Shown here: in pieces, positions 15,651 through 25,189 of the stretch
Position numbering within the stretch: position 1 is the stretch's first letter
How the letters are laid out: every line of letters begins with the position of its first letter
Assembly (NCBI GenBank): GCA_024403115.1
Contig: JAKSSL010000010.1
Span: 1 to 38,619 of the forward strand
DNA from: Clostridia bacterium
GTDB taxonomy: Bacteria > Bacillota > Clostridia > Peptostreptococcales > Anaerovoracaceae
Length of the DNA stretch: 38,619 bases
Direction: 5' to 3'
The notes under the pieces: generated by a model
The model's database searches: none
What the model saw: only the letters and a program-made list of their open reading frames with translations
What the model was told of the DNA's origin: nothing
Translations under genes and position numbers: made by a program

Positions 15651-16252
15651 TGAGTAAATATGCAAAACCTTTAGAAAAGTTAATAGCTGAAATATCAAAT
15701 TTGCCTGGTATAGGAACTAAATCAGCTCAACGCTTGGCTTTTCATATACTTAATATGGAAGACAAAGAGGTGGTTCAGCTGGTGAACACCATAGTCAACG
15801 CTAAGCGCACTATGCATAAGTGCTCCGTATGCGGAAATCTAACCGATACCAATCCTTGCAGCATATGTTCTGATACACGTAGAAGCGATAATATTATCTG
15901 CGTGGTGGAGGAACCCAAAGATGTTGCAGCCCTTGAGAAAACCAAGGAGTTTCATGGCAAGTATCACGTGTTAAATGGTTTGATTTCACCAATGGATGGA
16001 GTTGGGGCCGATGATATTAACTTGAAGTCTTTAATTACTAGGATTCAGGCTAATCCACAGGTGGAAGAGATTATTATTGCTACAAACCCTAATGTGGAGG
16101 GTGAGGCGACAGCTATGTATATTGCAAGGCTGATAAAACCTAGTGGCATTAAGGTTACTAGAATTGCCCATGGAATACCTGTAGGGGGAGATTTGGAATA
16201 CACTGATGAAATCACCCTTTTAAAAGCCATGGAGGGCAGACAAGAATTATAG
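15650..16252 (+). CDS. recR: Recombination mediator RecR
   Basis: A 200-residue protein that works with RecO and RecF to load RecA on gapped DNA. Order of parts: N-terminal helix-hairpin-helix (LPGIGTKSAQRLAFHIL), C4 zinc finger (CSVCGNLTDTNPCSIC), Toprim domain (CVVEEPKDVAALE, ATNPNVEGEATAMYIARLI) and C-terminal Walker-B-like region (ARGIPVGGDLEYTD-like, here AHGIPVGGDLEYTDEITL). The length is typical. The ATG overlaps the ybaB stop (TAATG). Confidence 0.97.
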   Translation: MSKYAKPLEKLIAEISNLPGIGTKSAQRLAFHILNMEDKEVVQLVNTIVNAKRTMHKCSVCGNLTDTNPCSICSDTRRSDNIICVVEEPKDVAALEKTKEFHGKYHVLNGLISPMDGVGADDINLKSLITRIQANPQVEEIIIATNPNVEGEATAMYIARLIKPSGIKVTRIAHGIPVGGDLEYTDEITLLKAMEGRQEL

Positions 16253-16270
16253 CTTTTCACAAACTATAAC

Positions 16271-16299
16271 TTGCATTTTCCTATGAAAAAAAGTATAAT
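16271..16299 (+). promoter_or_regulatory. Promoter of the marR-exporter operon
   Basis: TTGCAT, 17 bases, TATAAT, directly followed by a large inverted repeat (16298-16332). The start site near 16306 would fall inside the first palindrome, as expected for an autorepressed promoter. Confidence 0.7.
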
Positions 16300-16332
16300 A
16301 GTTAGCAAGCTAACAATAAGCTTGCTAACTAT
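16298..16332 (+). promoter_or_regulatory. Inverted repeat: probable MarR-type operator and/or recR terminator
   Basis: Arms 16298-16311 and 16319-16332 are perfect 14-base inverted repeats with a seven-base loop, followed by TTTTATTT. The left part contains the 14-base palindrome GTTAGCAAGCTAAC (16301-16314), similar in style to the GTTAG-type operators of the MarR-family repressor MepR. The element overlaps the -10 end and start site of the marR promoter and also has the form of an intrinsic terminator for dnaX-ybaB-recR. Both roles are possible. Confidence 0.6.
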
Positions 16333-16369
16333 TTTTATTTAGATATATTACACATTTACTGGAGGAAAA

Positions 16370-16843
16370 ATGGCAGAACAATACGTGTTTCATGAACTTA
16401 AATGTTTGGTAAATTCTTTGGCGAGAGTCTTACCTCGACCTGAAGAGATGAAGGAAAAAATGAAGGAGAACAACAGTGCCTTTTTGGCTTTGTCACCTGC
16501 TCAAGCTATGGTGGCAGTCTATATTTGTGAGCACAAGGATAGAGATATTTGCGCAAAGGATTTGGAAGAATACTTCGCCTGCAAGGGAGCTACCATTTCT
16601 AAAATGCTTGCCAATATGGAAAAACAAGGTGCCATTAGAAAGGTACAGGTTGATGGCCGTAAGAAGAAGCTTATCGTAAGCGATGAAATCGAAAAGGAAT
16701 TGGAACATTCCATAGATAAGTTTAAAGTTTTTGATGACAGAATCACTGAAGGAATTAGTGATGATGAGATGGCTTCATTCTATTCCACTTTGGACAGGAT
16801 TAAAGCAAATATTGAAGGCATAAAGGGGGGATTGGATGATTAA
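16370..16843 (+). CDS. MarR family transcriptional regulator
   Basis: A 157-residue winged-helix regulator. The N-terminal helix (FHELKCLVNSLARVL) supports dimerisation. The DNA-binding region includes LSPAQAMVAVYIC, the recognition helix CKGATISKMLANMEKQGAIR, and a wing with VDGRKKKLIVSDE; a C-terminal helix follows. Such proteins usually repress a neighbouring exporter and release DNA on binding a toxic ligand. GGAGG lies four bases before the ATG. It overlaps the first exporter gene by eight bases, and the palindrome upstream fits autoregulation. The ligand is unknown. Confidence 0.9.
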   Translation: MAEQYVFHELKCLVNSLARVLPRPEEMKEKMKENNSAFLALSPAQAMVAVYICEHKDRDICAKDLEEYFACKGATISKMLANMEKQGAIRKVQVDGRKKKLIVSDEIEKELEHSIDKFKVFDDRITEGISDDEMASFYSTLDRIKANIEGIKGGLDD

Positions 16844-18983
16844 GATTTTAAGTGCTTTAAAAGGACACGGTAAGGAAGTTTTGATAATTGCCTTACTGAT
16901 TTTGGGACAGGTCTACTGCGATTTGTCTCTACCTACATATACTAGCAATTTGGTGGATGTGGGAATCCAACAGGGCGGTATTGAAGATGCTGTTCCTGAA
17001 CAAATCAGCGAGAAAAGTCTTGGAGAACTTGCTCTATTAATGAGCGATGAGGAGGAAGACTTAGTTGATAAATCCTATGTGAAAGAAGCAGGGGTTTACA
17101 AGTTGGAAGCTGATAAGAGGGATGAGCTTAGGAGTGCTTTTGAAAAGCCTATGCTGATCGCATACATGCTTGAGCAAAGCGGTAAATTCTCCATGGGAGA
17201 TTTAAAAGCTATGTATGACGCTGGCCAGATCACCAAGGAGGAAATAAAGGCTCAAATGGAGGCAAACTCCCAAGGTATGGACGGTTTTGAAGACAGCCTT
17301 GTTACACAGGCAGCTGTTCAATACCTGAAGGGTGAATATGAAAGCCTTGGCTTAGATTTAGATGAGATTCAAAAAGACTATTTATGGCATACAGCATTTA
17401 TTATGCTGATTTTTACAGTGATCATGCTAGCTCTTGCAATAGTTTCAGGCTATGTGGCATCCAAGGTTGGTGCCAGCGTTGGCCGTGATTTGCGCAAGAA
17501 GGTGTTTACAAGAGTTTTGGCTTTTGGACATTTGGAAATGGACAAGTTCTCAACAGCCTCACTGATCACTCGTAGCACTAACGATATTCAGCAGGTTCAA
17601 ATAGTAATTGTGCTAATGCTAAGGGTTGTAATGATGGCTCCAATTATGGGCGTTGCGGCATGTCTAAAAGTAGTCGGCGGACACACTGGCCTAGGCTGGA
17701 TTATAGTATGCGCTCTTGCAGCAATTTTAATACTGATGGCAACTCTATTCATTATAGCTATGCCTAAGTTTAAGATTATGCAAAAGCTAGTGGACAAATT
17801 AAACCTAGTATCTAGAGAAATAATAACAGGAATTCCTGTAATACGTGCTTTTAGCCGTGAAAGACATGAAGAGGGCAGATTTGATGAGGCCAGCTTGGAT
17901 TTAATGAAAACTCAGCTTTTCACCAACAGAGCAATGGCTTCCATGATGCCAATAATGATGTTGATTATGAATGGCTTGTCCCTTGCAATAGTTTGGTTTG
18001 GCTCAAAGGGAGTAGACCTTGGAACTATGCAAGTAGGTGACATGATGGCATTTATCACATATACAATTATGATTGTAATGTCATTTATGATGCTAACCGT
18101 TGCAGCCATTTTGATTCCTCGTGCTGGTGTTGCAGCAGAACGTATTGACGAGGTTTTAAAAACTGATAATTCAATTAAGAACAAGGAAGATGCTATAGAG
18201 CTTGATAAGTGTGATGGCTTGCTTGAATTCAAAAACGTTTGCTTTAGATATCCTAATGCTGATGAAGATGTAATTCATAATATTTCTTTTACAGCAAACC
18301 CAGGAGAAACTACAGCTATTATCGGCTCAACAGGTTCAGGAAAGTCCACAGTTTTGAATTTAATACCTAGATTCTATGATGTTAGTGGCGGAGAAATCCT
18401 CCTAGACGGACATGATATTAGAGATCTTAACTTGGAAAGCCTAAGGGATAAAATAGGTTACGTTCCACAAAAAGCCACTTTGTTCAGCGGTGATATTAGG
18501 TCAAATATTAAGTTTGCATCTAATGAGATTTCCGATGAGAAGATGAAGGAAGCGGCACGAATTGCTCAGGCCGAGGAATTTATTATGGAAAAGGATGAAA
18601 AGTACAGTAGAACTATTGCCCAAGGAGGTAGCAATATTTCTGGTGGTCAAAAGCAAAGACTTTCCATAGCGAGAGCCATAGCGAAAGACCCATCCCTATA
18701 TTTATTCGATGATAGTTTCTCTGCTTTGGATTACAAGACCGATGCCATTTTGCGTAGAGAATTGGCAAAGGCTGTAGGCCATGCTACTTGCATTATTGTC
18801 GCTCAAAGAATAGCAACTATTTTTCACGCCGATAAAATCATAGTAATGGATGAGGGCCAAATCGTTGGCATGGGCACTCATGCTGAGCTTATGGAAACTT
18901 GCGAAACATATAAGGAAATTGCAAGCAGCCAACTTAGTGAAGCAGACATGGACAACATGAGAGGGGGTGCTTTCAATGAATAA
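16836..18983 (+). CDS. ABC exporter subunit with degenerate ATP site and large extracytoplasmic insert
   Basis: A 715-residue half-exporter, about 130 residues longer than usual. The extra length is a hydrophilic, acidic segment (about 45-180) between the first and second membrane helices, so it lies outside the membrane. The transmembrane domain is followed by an ATPase with Walker A GSTGSGKST and signature ISGGQ. At the catalytic glutamate position it has Asp (D626 in LFDDSFSALD) and at the switch-histidine position Gln (Q657 in VAQR), so its own ATP site should be non-hydrolytic. It pairs with the next gene. The context with a MarR regulator suggests drug or toxic-compound export. Overlapping reading frames tie the three genes together. 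Confidence 0.92.
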   Translation: MIKILSALKGHGKEVLIIALLILGQVYCDLSLPTYTSNLVDVGIQQGGIEDAVPEQISEKSLGELALLMSDEEEDLVDKSYVKEAGVYKLEADKRDELRSAFEKPMLIAYMLEQSGKFSMGDLKAMYDAGQITKEEIKAQMEANSQGMDGFEDSLVTQAAVQYLKGEYESLGLDLDEIQKDYLWHTAFIMLIFTVIMLALAIVSGYVASKVGASVGRDLRKKVFTRVLAFGHLEMDKFSTASLITRSTNDIQQVQIVIVLMLRVVMMAPIMGVAACLKVVGGHTGLGWIIVCALAAILILMATLFIIAMPKFKIMQKLVDKLNLVSREIITGIPVIRAFSRERHEEGRFDEASLDLMKTQLFTNRAMASMMPIMMLIMNGLSLAIVWFGSKGVDLGTMQVGDMMAFITYTIMIVMSFMMLTVAAILIPRAGVAAERIDEVLKTDNSIKNKEDAIELDKCDGLLEFKNVCFRYPNADEDVIHNISFTANPGETTAIIGSTGSGKSTVLNLIPRFYDVSGGEILLDGHDIRDLNLESLRDKIGYVPQKATLFSGDIRSNIKFASNEISDEKMKEAARIAQAEEFIMEKDEKYSRTIAQGGSNISGGQKQRLSIARAIAKDPSLYLFDDSFSALDYKTDAILRRELAKAVGHATCIIVAQRIATIFHADKIIVMDEGQIVGMGTHAELMETCETYKEIASSQLSEADMDNMRGGAFNE

Positions 18984-20823
18984 ATTCGAGAGAAGACTTG
19001 AACCAAAGATGGCACCACCTATGGGAGGCGGAAGACATGGTGGCAGAGGTCCCGCTGAAAAAGCCAAAGATTTCAAGGGTACACTGAGCAAGACTCTTAA
19101 ATTCCTTGGCAAATATAAAATAGCTATAATCTTTGTCTTTGTGGCAGCAATCATAAGTACTATTTTCAGCATTGTTGGTCCAAAGATTATGGGTAATGCA
19201 ATAAGTGAGCTTTTCAGCGGCCTTGTAGGCAAGGTTTCTGGTGGTGCAGGAATAGACTTTGACCTTATTGCTAAATATCTATTGATGGCTTTATTCATAT
19301 ACGGCGTGAGCGCATTATTCAACTGGATTCAAGGTTGGGCAATGGCAGGAATTTCTCAAAAGGTTTCCTACGAGTTTAGAAAAGCCATCAGCGAAAAGAT
19401 ACACAGACTTCCTTTACAGTATTTTGAAACTAAGACCACTGGTGATGTTTTATCCAGAATTACCAATGACGTTGATACTTTGGGGGCAAGTTTGAACCAA
19501 AGTTTGACACAGTTTATTACCAGCGTAACTACCATAGTGGGCGTAGTGATTATGATGCTGACAATAAGCCCGCTTATGACTTTGATAACTCTGTTTATCT
19601 TACCTATTTCAGTGCTTTTGATGAGTTTTGTAATTAAGCGTTCACAAAAGTATTTCGTGGCTCAACAAAACTATTTGGGTAAGGTTAATGGTCAGGTTGA
19701 AGAAGTCTATGGCGGTCAGATGGTTGTAAAAGCTTTTAACAGAGAAAAAGAGGCTTTGGCAGAATTCGATCAAGACAACGATAAGCTTTATGAATCTGCT
19801 TTTAAATCTCAATTCCTATCAGGATTAATGCAACCTATTATGCAATTTGTAGGAAACTTGGGATACGTTGCCGTTGTAATTTCAGGGGCATACCTTGCAA
19901 CTGTTGGAACTATTCAAGTTGGAGATATACAAGCTTTCATTCAATACATTAAGAACTTTACTCAACCTATTCAACAGTTTGCACAAATCATGAATCAAAT
20001 TCAATCCATGATGGCTGCCGCTGAAAGAATTTTCAATTTCCTTGATGCAGAGGAAGAAGAGGATAAGGAAAGCGATCACGAATTTACTGGCGAGGGCGAA
20101 GTTGATTTCGAACACGTTAGATTCGGATATGATCCTGAAAAAATAATTATTAAGGATTGGTCTGCAAATATTAAGCCTGGCCAAACTGTGGCAATAGTTG
20201 GTCCAACAGGTGCGGGCAAGACTACAATGGTTAAGCTTTTGATGCGTTTCTATGAGCTTAACGGTGGTAGAATACTTGTAGACGGCGAGGACATAAAAGA
20301 TATTGAAAGAATCAAGCTGAGAAAATACTTTGGCATGGTACTTCAAGACACATGGCTTTTCAAGGGTTCTATTATGGAAAATATTAGATATGGAAAACTT
20401 GAGGCTAGCGATGAGGAAGTAAGAGAGGCGGCAAAAGCGGCTCATGCTGATAGCTTTATCAGGGCTTTACCAGGCGGATATAACATGGAGCTTAACGAAG
20501 AAACTGATAACATTTCTCAGGGCCAAAAGCAGCTTATAACTATTGCTCGAGCAATATTAGCTGATAAACCGATATTGATTCTGGATGAGGCTACATCCTC
20601 AGTAGATACTAGAACAGAAAGTTTGATTCAAAAGGCTATGAACAATCTTATGGCTGGAAGAACAAGCTTTGTAATTGCACATAGATTATCCACAATTAAG
20701 GATGCAGATGTTATAATTGTAATGAAAGACGGAGATATTATTGAGCAAGGAAATCATAATGAGCTTTTGGCAAGCGGTGGTTTCTATGCAAGCTTATATA
20801 ATTCACAATTCGAAGAGGTATAA
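18976..20823 (+). CDS. ABC exporter subunit with canonical ATP site
   Basis: A 615-residue half-exporter of the MsbA/BmrD type. A Gly/Arg-rich cytoplasmic N-terminus (APPMGGGRHGGRGPAEKAKD) precedes six membrane helices. The ATPase has Walker A GPTGAGKTT, Walker B LILDEATSSVD with the catalytic Glu, and switch His in VIAHRLS. Its signature is ISQGQ rather than LSGGQ, a variant known in the canonical half of heterodimeric exporters. With the upstream subunit it would form one active site (these Walker motifs with the partner's SGGQ) and one degenerate site. The ATG at 18976 is preferred over an in-frame GTG at 18967 because GAGGGGG ends at 18967, eight bases before the ATG. Confidence 0.92.
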   Translation: MNKFERRLEPKMAPPMGGGRHGGRGPAEKAKDFKGTLSKTLKFLGKYKIAIIFVFVAAIISTIFSIVGPKIMGNAISELFSGLVGKVSGGAGIDFDLIAKYLLMALFIYGVSALFNWIQGWAMAGISQKVSYEFRKAISEKIHRLPLQYFETKTTGDVLSRITNDVDTLGASLNQSLTQFITSVTTIVGVVIMMLTISPLMTLITLFILPISVLLMSFVIKRSQKYFVAQQNYLGKVNGQVEEVYGGQMVVKAFNREKEALAEFDQDNDKLYESAFKSQFLSGLMQPIMQFVGNLGYVAVVISGAYLATVGTIQVGDIQAFIQYIKNFTQPIQQFAQIMNQIQSMMAAAERIFNFLDAEEEEDKESDHEFTGEGEVDFEHVRFGYDPEKIIIKDWSANIKPGQTVAIVGPTGAGKTTMVKLLMRFYELNGGRILVDGEDIKDIERIKLRKYFGMVLQDTWLFKGSIMENIRYGKLEASDEEVREAAKAAHADSFIRALPGGYNMELNEETDNISQGQKQLITIARAILADKPILILDEATSSVDTRTESLIQKAMNNLMAGRTSFVIAHRLSTIKDADVIIVMKDGDIIEQGNHNELLASGGFYASLYNSQFEEV

Positions 20824-20825
20824 TT

Positions 20826-21644
20826 ATGCTATTTGATTCTCATTCACATACAAATGAAGATAGCTTTAGCCAAGAGGAAAGAGCTCAGGTAATTGAGGAA
20901 ATTAACAATTGCAAGGAGCTTTCATATTCAATGGATATTGGCTATGATATTGCAAGTTCAATTCAGGCTATTGAGGACAGCAGAAAAAGTGATAAAATCT
21001 ATGTTGCCGTTGGCATTCATCCCAACAATTCTCAGGAGCTGGGAATAGACTTAGAGGATGAAAAAGCGGTTAATGCAGTGCTGGATCAGCTGAGAGATTT
21101 GAGCAAGGATGATAAGGTAGTTGCCATTGGTGAAATCGGCTTGGATTATCACTATGATGACACCGATAAGAAGGTTCAGAATTTCTGGTTCCGCAAGCAG
21201 ATAAGACTTGCAATGGAATTGGATATGCCAATAGCCATTCACTCTCGTGACGCTGATTTGGATACTTTTAATTGTCTGAAAGAGGAGGGCGCTTTTGAAA
21301 AGGCCAAGGAAGGTGGAGCCTTCGGGGTTTTGATTCACTGCGCCAGCTGTTCAGCGGAATTTGCCAAGGGCTATGTGCGTGAGGGCGCAATAATATCTGT
21401 GGCAGGACCAATCACATACAAGAACAATAGGCGTGGCGTCGAATTGGTGGAACAAATCCACATTTCCAAACTGCTAATAGAAACAGATTCACCATATTTG
21501 GCACCAGTTCCCATGAGGGGGAAGAAAAACCGTTCTTGGTATGTTGAATATGTGGCGAGAAAAATCGCCGAAATAAAAGGGATGGAGTATGAAGAGGTCG
21601 CAAGAATAACTTGTGAGAATGCTAAGAAATTTTATGGTATTTAG
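20826..21644 (+). CDS. TatD family metal-dependent hydrolase/DNase
   Basis: A 272-residue TIM-barrel hydrolase. Metal ligands are in LFDSHSHTNE (H6, H8), IGEIGLDYHY (Glu), IHSRDA and LIHCAS (His), and LIETDSPYLAP (Asp). TatD proteins act as 3'-5' exonucleases or DNases in several bacteria; the exact substrate here is open. It starts two bases after the exporter gene, with AGAGG upstream, and is followed two bases later by tilS. TatD genes often sit with housekeeping RNA or DNA genes, so its coupling to an exporter may be incidental. Confidence 0.93.
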   Translation: MLFDSHSHTNEDSFSQEERAQVIEEINNCKELSYSMDIGYDIASSIQAIEDSRKSDKIYVAVGIHPNNSQELGIDLEDEKAVNAVLDQLRDLSKDDKVVAIGEIGLDYHYDDTDKKVQNFWFRKQIRLAMELDMPIAIHSRDADLDTFNCLKEEGAFEKAKEGGAFGVLIHCASCSAEFAKGYVREGAIISVAGPITYKNNRRGVELVEQIHISKLLIETDSPYLAPVPMRGKKNRSWYVEYVARKIAEIKGMEYEEVARITCENAKKFYGI

Positions 21645-21646
21645 TT

Positions 21647-23020
21647 ATGAAAACATTAGAGAAAATTAAAGAAACAATTGAAAAATATGAGCTATTTGTT
21701 CCAGGGGATCATTTGGTAGTGGGCGTGTCTGGCGGCCCAGATTCCATGGCTCTTTTAAAAGCCTTAATGGCGATTAGAAAAGAAGAACTTGAGACAGGTG
21801 AAAACCCTATTACTATTCACCCAGTTCACATTAACCATCATTTCAGACAGGAAACAGCTATGATGGATCAAAAATATGTGGAGGATTTTTGTGAGACCAA
21901 TGGGCTTGATTTTGAAGTCTTTGACATTGACTGCAAAGCTATAGCCAAGGAACAAGATCTCAGTTTGGAAGAGGCTGGCAGATTGGCAAGATATGACAGC
22001 TTTAACAAATTGGCTTCCAGTCTGAAGAAACAAGGTGTTCCAAGGAAGAAGATTAAAATTGCAGTTGCTCACAATAAAGGCGATCAAGGAGAAACTGTAC
22101 TATTTAGAATTATCAGGGGAACAGGAATAAAGGGCTTATCTGCCATGAGCTACAAGAAGGAATTGAGTTCGGGCTATGAGCTTATTAGACCTATTTTGAA
22201 TATTTCTAGAGATGAAATCGAAGAATATGCTAAGGAGCTTAATCCTAGAATAGATGAAAGCAATATGGACACTAAGTATAGCAGAAACAAGATTCGTCTA
22301 GAGCTTTTGCCATACTTGGAGAACATTAATCCGAATATTGAAGATAGTCTATTCCGCTTAGCCGACAGTGCCAGGGAAGTTGATGACTTTTTGACTAAAT
22401 CTGCCGAAAAGTACATCAAGGACCATGAAAATCTATTGATTTCTGAAATCAAAGATGAGCACAAGGCTATTTGGCACAAGATATATCAGCTAAAGCTTGG
22501 CGAAATAGGTTTGACTGAAGGAGTTTCCAAGAATCACCTATACGCAATTGATTCTTTAATAGAAGAAAGCGAAAGAGCAAACGCCAGGATTGAACTTCCT
22601 GATTCATACCTTGCTGTTAAGGAATATGACCAGCTATATTTCACAAAAGAAGGAGGAACGCCAATCCTTCACGACTTTGAGCTGGTTTATGATGAGGAAA
22701 GCGATGCCTACTTTGATCTGGACAAGCTGACAAGGGAAAGCGATTTTACCATTAGACATAGGGAAGACGGGGACTATTTCTATGTTGAAGAGGGTAAGCG
22801 TAAAAAATTGAAGGATTTCTTCATGGATGTAAAATTGGGGAAAGAGCATCGTGACGAAATTGAACTCCTGGCAAGAGGCCAAGAAATCCTTTGGATACTA
22901 CCAAACAGCAAGTTTAAGAACGAAAAATTGAGAACTAAGGGTAGGTTTACGGCAAAATATAAGGTGGACAACAATACAAGCAAGGTTTTAGGCTTTAAAA
23001 TTGTTGAAAAATCACAATAA
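21647..23020 (+). CDS. tilS: tRNA(Ile)-lysidine synthase TilS
   Basis: A 457-residue N-type ATP pyrophosphatase that joins lysine to C34 of the CAU-anticodon tRNA-Ile, converting its codon reading from AUG to AUA. The PP-loop is SGGPDS (28-33). Other signs are HINHHFR, AVAHNKGDQGETVLFRIIRG, GLSAM, RPILNISRDEIEEYA, and NKIRLELLPYLE. The C-terminal domain ends at RFTAKYKVDN. It lies two bases after tatD without a visible ribosome site and upstream of ftsH, as in many Firmicutes; the hpt gene often found between them is absent here. Confidence 0.95.
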   Translation: MKTLEKIKETIEKYELFVPGDHLVVGVSGGPDSMALLKALMAIRKEELETGENPITIHPVHINHHFRQETAMMDQKYVEDFCETNGLDFEVFDIDCKAIAKEQDLSLEEAGRLARYDSFNKLASSLKKQGVPRKKIKIAVAHNKGDQGETVLFRIIRGTGIKGLSAMSYKKELSSGYELIRPILNISRDEIEEYAKELNPRIDESNMDTKYSRNKIRLELLPYLENINPNIEDSLFRLADSAREVDDFLTKSAEKYIKDHENLLISEIKDEHKAIWHKIYQLKLGEIGLTEGVSKNHLYAIDSLIEESERANARIELPDSYLAVKEYDQLYFTKEGGTPILHDFELVYDEESDAYFDLDKLTRESDFTIRHREDGDYFYVEEGKRKKLKDFFMDVKLGKEHRDEIELLARGQEILWILPNSKFKNEKLRTKGRFTAKYKVDNNTSKVLGFKIVEKSQ

Positions 23021-23036
23021 ATACACATAGTTTTTA

Positions 23037-23065
23037 TTGAATAAACCCTGTTTTTGTGCTAAAAT
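23037..23065 (+). promoter_or_regulatory. Promoter of ftsH operon
   Basis: TTGAAT, 17 bases, TAAAAT with TGC before it (extended -10), in the 87-base gap after tilS. Start near 23072; AGAGG lies seven bases before the TTG start codon of ftsH. Confidence 0.7.
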
Positions 23066-23107
23066 ATTTAGGCTTTTATACAGAATATATAGAAAGAGGT
23101 AAAGCGA

Positions 23108-25186
23108 TTGAAAAAATTAGGCAAGAATATTAGTATTTATTTAATCATGTTTGTTGTTGTAATTGCAGTTGCAACATCTTTCTCCGGATTGGGCGGAGGC
23201 AAGGATGATTCGGGAATAAGTGTTAAACAAGTTCCACTTTCAACTTTCATGCAACAATTAAACAATGGAAAAATTTCAGAGATAAACGTTGATCAAAGCA
23301 ACTGTAAGCTTTCAGGAACTATAAGCGACAAAGAGCAAATCTACGCTTATACTACTTCACTTGCTCAAATCAACGATATTACAAACGACTACATTACACC
23401 TATGATGACTGAGGGCAAGGTGAAGTATCAAGCCAAGGAACCTGACAAATCCTCATGGATAATGGACTTCCTACCAACACTAATAATGATACTTGGTATG
23501 GTATTCCTTTTCTGGTTCTTGATGAATCAAGGTGGAAATGGCAAGGCATTTAAGTTTGGCCAAAGCAAAGCAAAGATGTTCAAGGCAAATGGCAAGAGCA
23601 TAACTTTTGCTGACGTTGCTGGCTTGAAAGAAGAAAAACAAGAGCTTGAAGAAGTGGTTGACTTCTTGAAGAATCCTAGAAAATACAGAGATCTTGGTGC
23701 AAGAATTCCTAAGGGCATACTTCTAGTTGGCCCTCCAGGAACAGGTAAGACATATATTTCTAGAGCAACAGCTGGTGAAGCAGGCGTACCTTTCTTTACA
23801 ATTTCAGGTTCTGATTTCGTAGAAATGTTTGTCGGCGTAGGTGCTAGCCGTGTAAGAGATTTATTTGATCAAGCTAAGAAGAACTCACCATGCATTATTT
23901 TCATCGATGAAATTGATGCTGTAGGTAGAAAACGTGGTGCCGGTATCGGCGGTGGCCACGATGAAAGAGAACAAACATTGAACCAACTATTGGTTGAAAT
24001 GGATGGTTTCGGAGAAAATACAGGAATAATCATTTTGGCAGCTACAAACAGACCTGACATTTTGGACCCAGCATTGTTGCGTCCAGGCAGATTTGATAGA
24101 CAGGTTGTAATCGGCTTACCAGATGTTAAGGGCAGAGAAGAAATCTTTGCTATTCACTCAAAGAATAAGCCTTTGGCAGAAAGCGTATCACCTGAGATTT
24201 TGGCAAAGAGAACACCAGGATTCTCACCAGCTGATATTGAAAATCTGCTAAATGAGGCAGCATTAATTACAGCTAGACGTGATGGTAGATTTATCAGAAT
24301 GGATGAAATCGAAGAGGCTATCACTAAGGTAATTGCTGGACCAGAAAAGAAGAGCAGAGTAATCAATGAAAAGGAAAGAAGACTTACTGCTTTCCACGAA
24401 GCAGGACATGCTGTAGTTGCAAAGTCTCTACCTAATTGTGATCCTGTTCATCAAATCACAATTATTCCAAGAGGTTCTGCAGGTGGATTTACTATGACTT
24501 TACCTGTGGAAGACAAGAGCTACATGCTTAAGACCGATATGGAAAATGAAATCGTTGATTTACTAGCAGGCCGTGCGGCTGAATTCCTAACTTTGGACGA
24601 TATCTCTACAGGAGCTTCAAACGATATTCAAAGAGCTACAGATATTGCTAGAGCTATGGTTACAAAGTATGGATTTAGTGATGTAATAGGAACTGTAAAC
24701 TATGCGGACAGCGAGGAAGTATTCCTAGGAAATGATTTCTCATCAAAGAAGAATTATTCCGAAGAAACTGCTAAGGAAATCGACGAAGAAGTAAGAAAGA
24801 TAGTTGACCAAGCTTATGAAGAGGCCAAGAAGATACTTACTGAAAACATGGATAAGCTTGAAAGAGTTGCAAATGCATTGCTTGCAGTTGAAACTTTAGA
24901 TGGAGACCAATTCGAAAGATTGTATGCTGGCGAAATCAGTGCAGAAGAACTTGCTAAGGAAGTTATGGCTGCAAATGAGGCTAGACGTGCAAGAGACGAA
25001 CAAGAGGCTGAAGAAGCCGAAGAAATTCGTAAGGAAGAGGATGAAAGAATCCGCAAGGAATTGGAGAAACTTCAAAAGGAGGCTAACGAAGGCGAAAACG
25101 CTGACGAAGTAGACGAAGACGAAGCAACTGACGATGCGGATGAAACTGATGAAGAAAAAGAAGAGAAAGTTGATTCAGAGGAATAG
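23108..25186 (+). CDS. ftsH: ATP-dependent zinc metalloprotease FtsH
   Basis: A 692-residue membrane AAA+ protease that degrades misassembled membrane proteins and selected regulators. Two membrane helices (about 9-27 and 118-138) flank an extracytoplasmic domain. The AAA domain has Walker A GPPGTGKT (208-215), Walker B IIFIDEID, pore loop [17 protein letters not shown] and second-region [20 protein letters not shown]. The protease domain has HEAGH (430-434) and a third zinc ligand in [14 protein letters not shown]. The tail after about residue 615 is very rich in Glu and Asp and is longer than in many homologues. The start is TTG, supported by the ribosome site and the [12 protein letters not shown] helix. 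Confidence 0.97.
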   Translation: MKKLGKNISIYLIMFVVVIAVATSFSGLGGGKDDSGISVKQVPLSTFMQQLNNGKISEINVDQSNCKLSGTISDKEQIYAYTTSLAQINDITNDYITPMMTEGKVKYQAKEPDKSSWIMDFLPTLIMILGMVFLFWFLMNQGGNGKAFKFGQSKAKMFKANGKSITFADVAGLKEEKQELEEVVDFLKNPRKYRDLGARIPKGILLVGPPGTGKTYISRATAGEAGVPFFTISGSDFVEMFVGVGASRVRDLFDQAKKNSPCIIFIDEIDAVGRKRGAGIGGGHDEREQTLNQLLVEMDGFGENTGIIILAATNRPDILDPALLRPGRFDRQVVIGLPDVKGREEIFAIHSKNKPLAESVSPEILAKRTPGFSPADIENLLNEAALITARRDGRFIRMDEIEEAITKVIAGPEKKSRVINEKERRLTAFHEAGHAVVAKSLPNCDPVHQITIIPRGSAGGFTMTLPVEDKSYMLKTDMENEIVDLLAGRAAEFLTLDDISTGASNDIQRATDIARAMVTKYGFSDVIGTVNYADSEEVFLGNDFSSKKNYSEETAKEIDEEVRKIVDQAYEEAKKILTENMDKLERVANALLAVETLDGDQFERLYAGEISAEELAKEVMAANEARRARDEQEAEEAEEIRKEEDERIRKELEKLQKEANEGENADEVDEDEATDDADETDEEKEEKVDSEE

Positions 25187-25189
25187 AAA

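Noticed and set aside
18702..19322. 206-codon minus-strand frame across the exporter junction
   Set aside because: It lies opposite two strongly recognised ATPase/permease genes, and its sequence shows no family motif.
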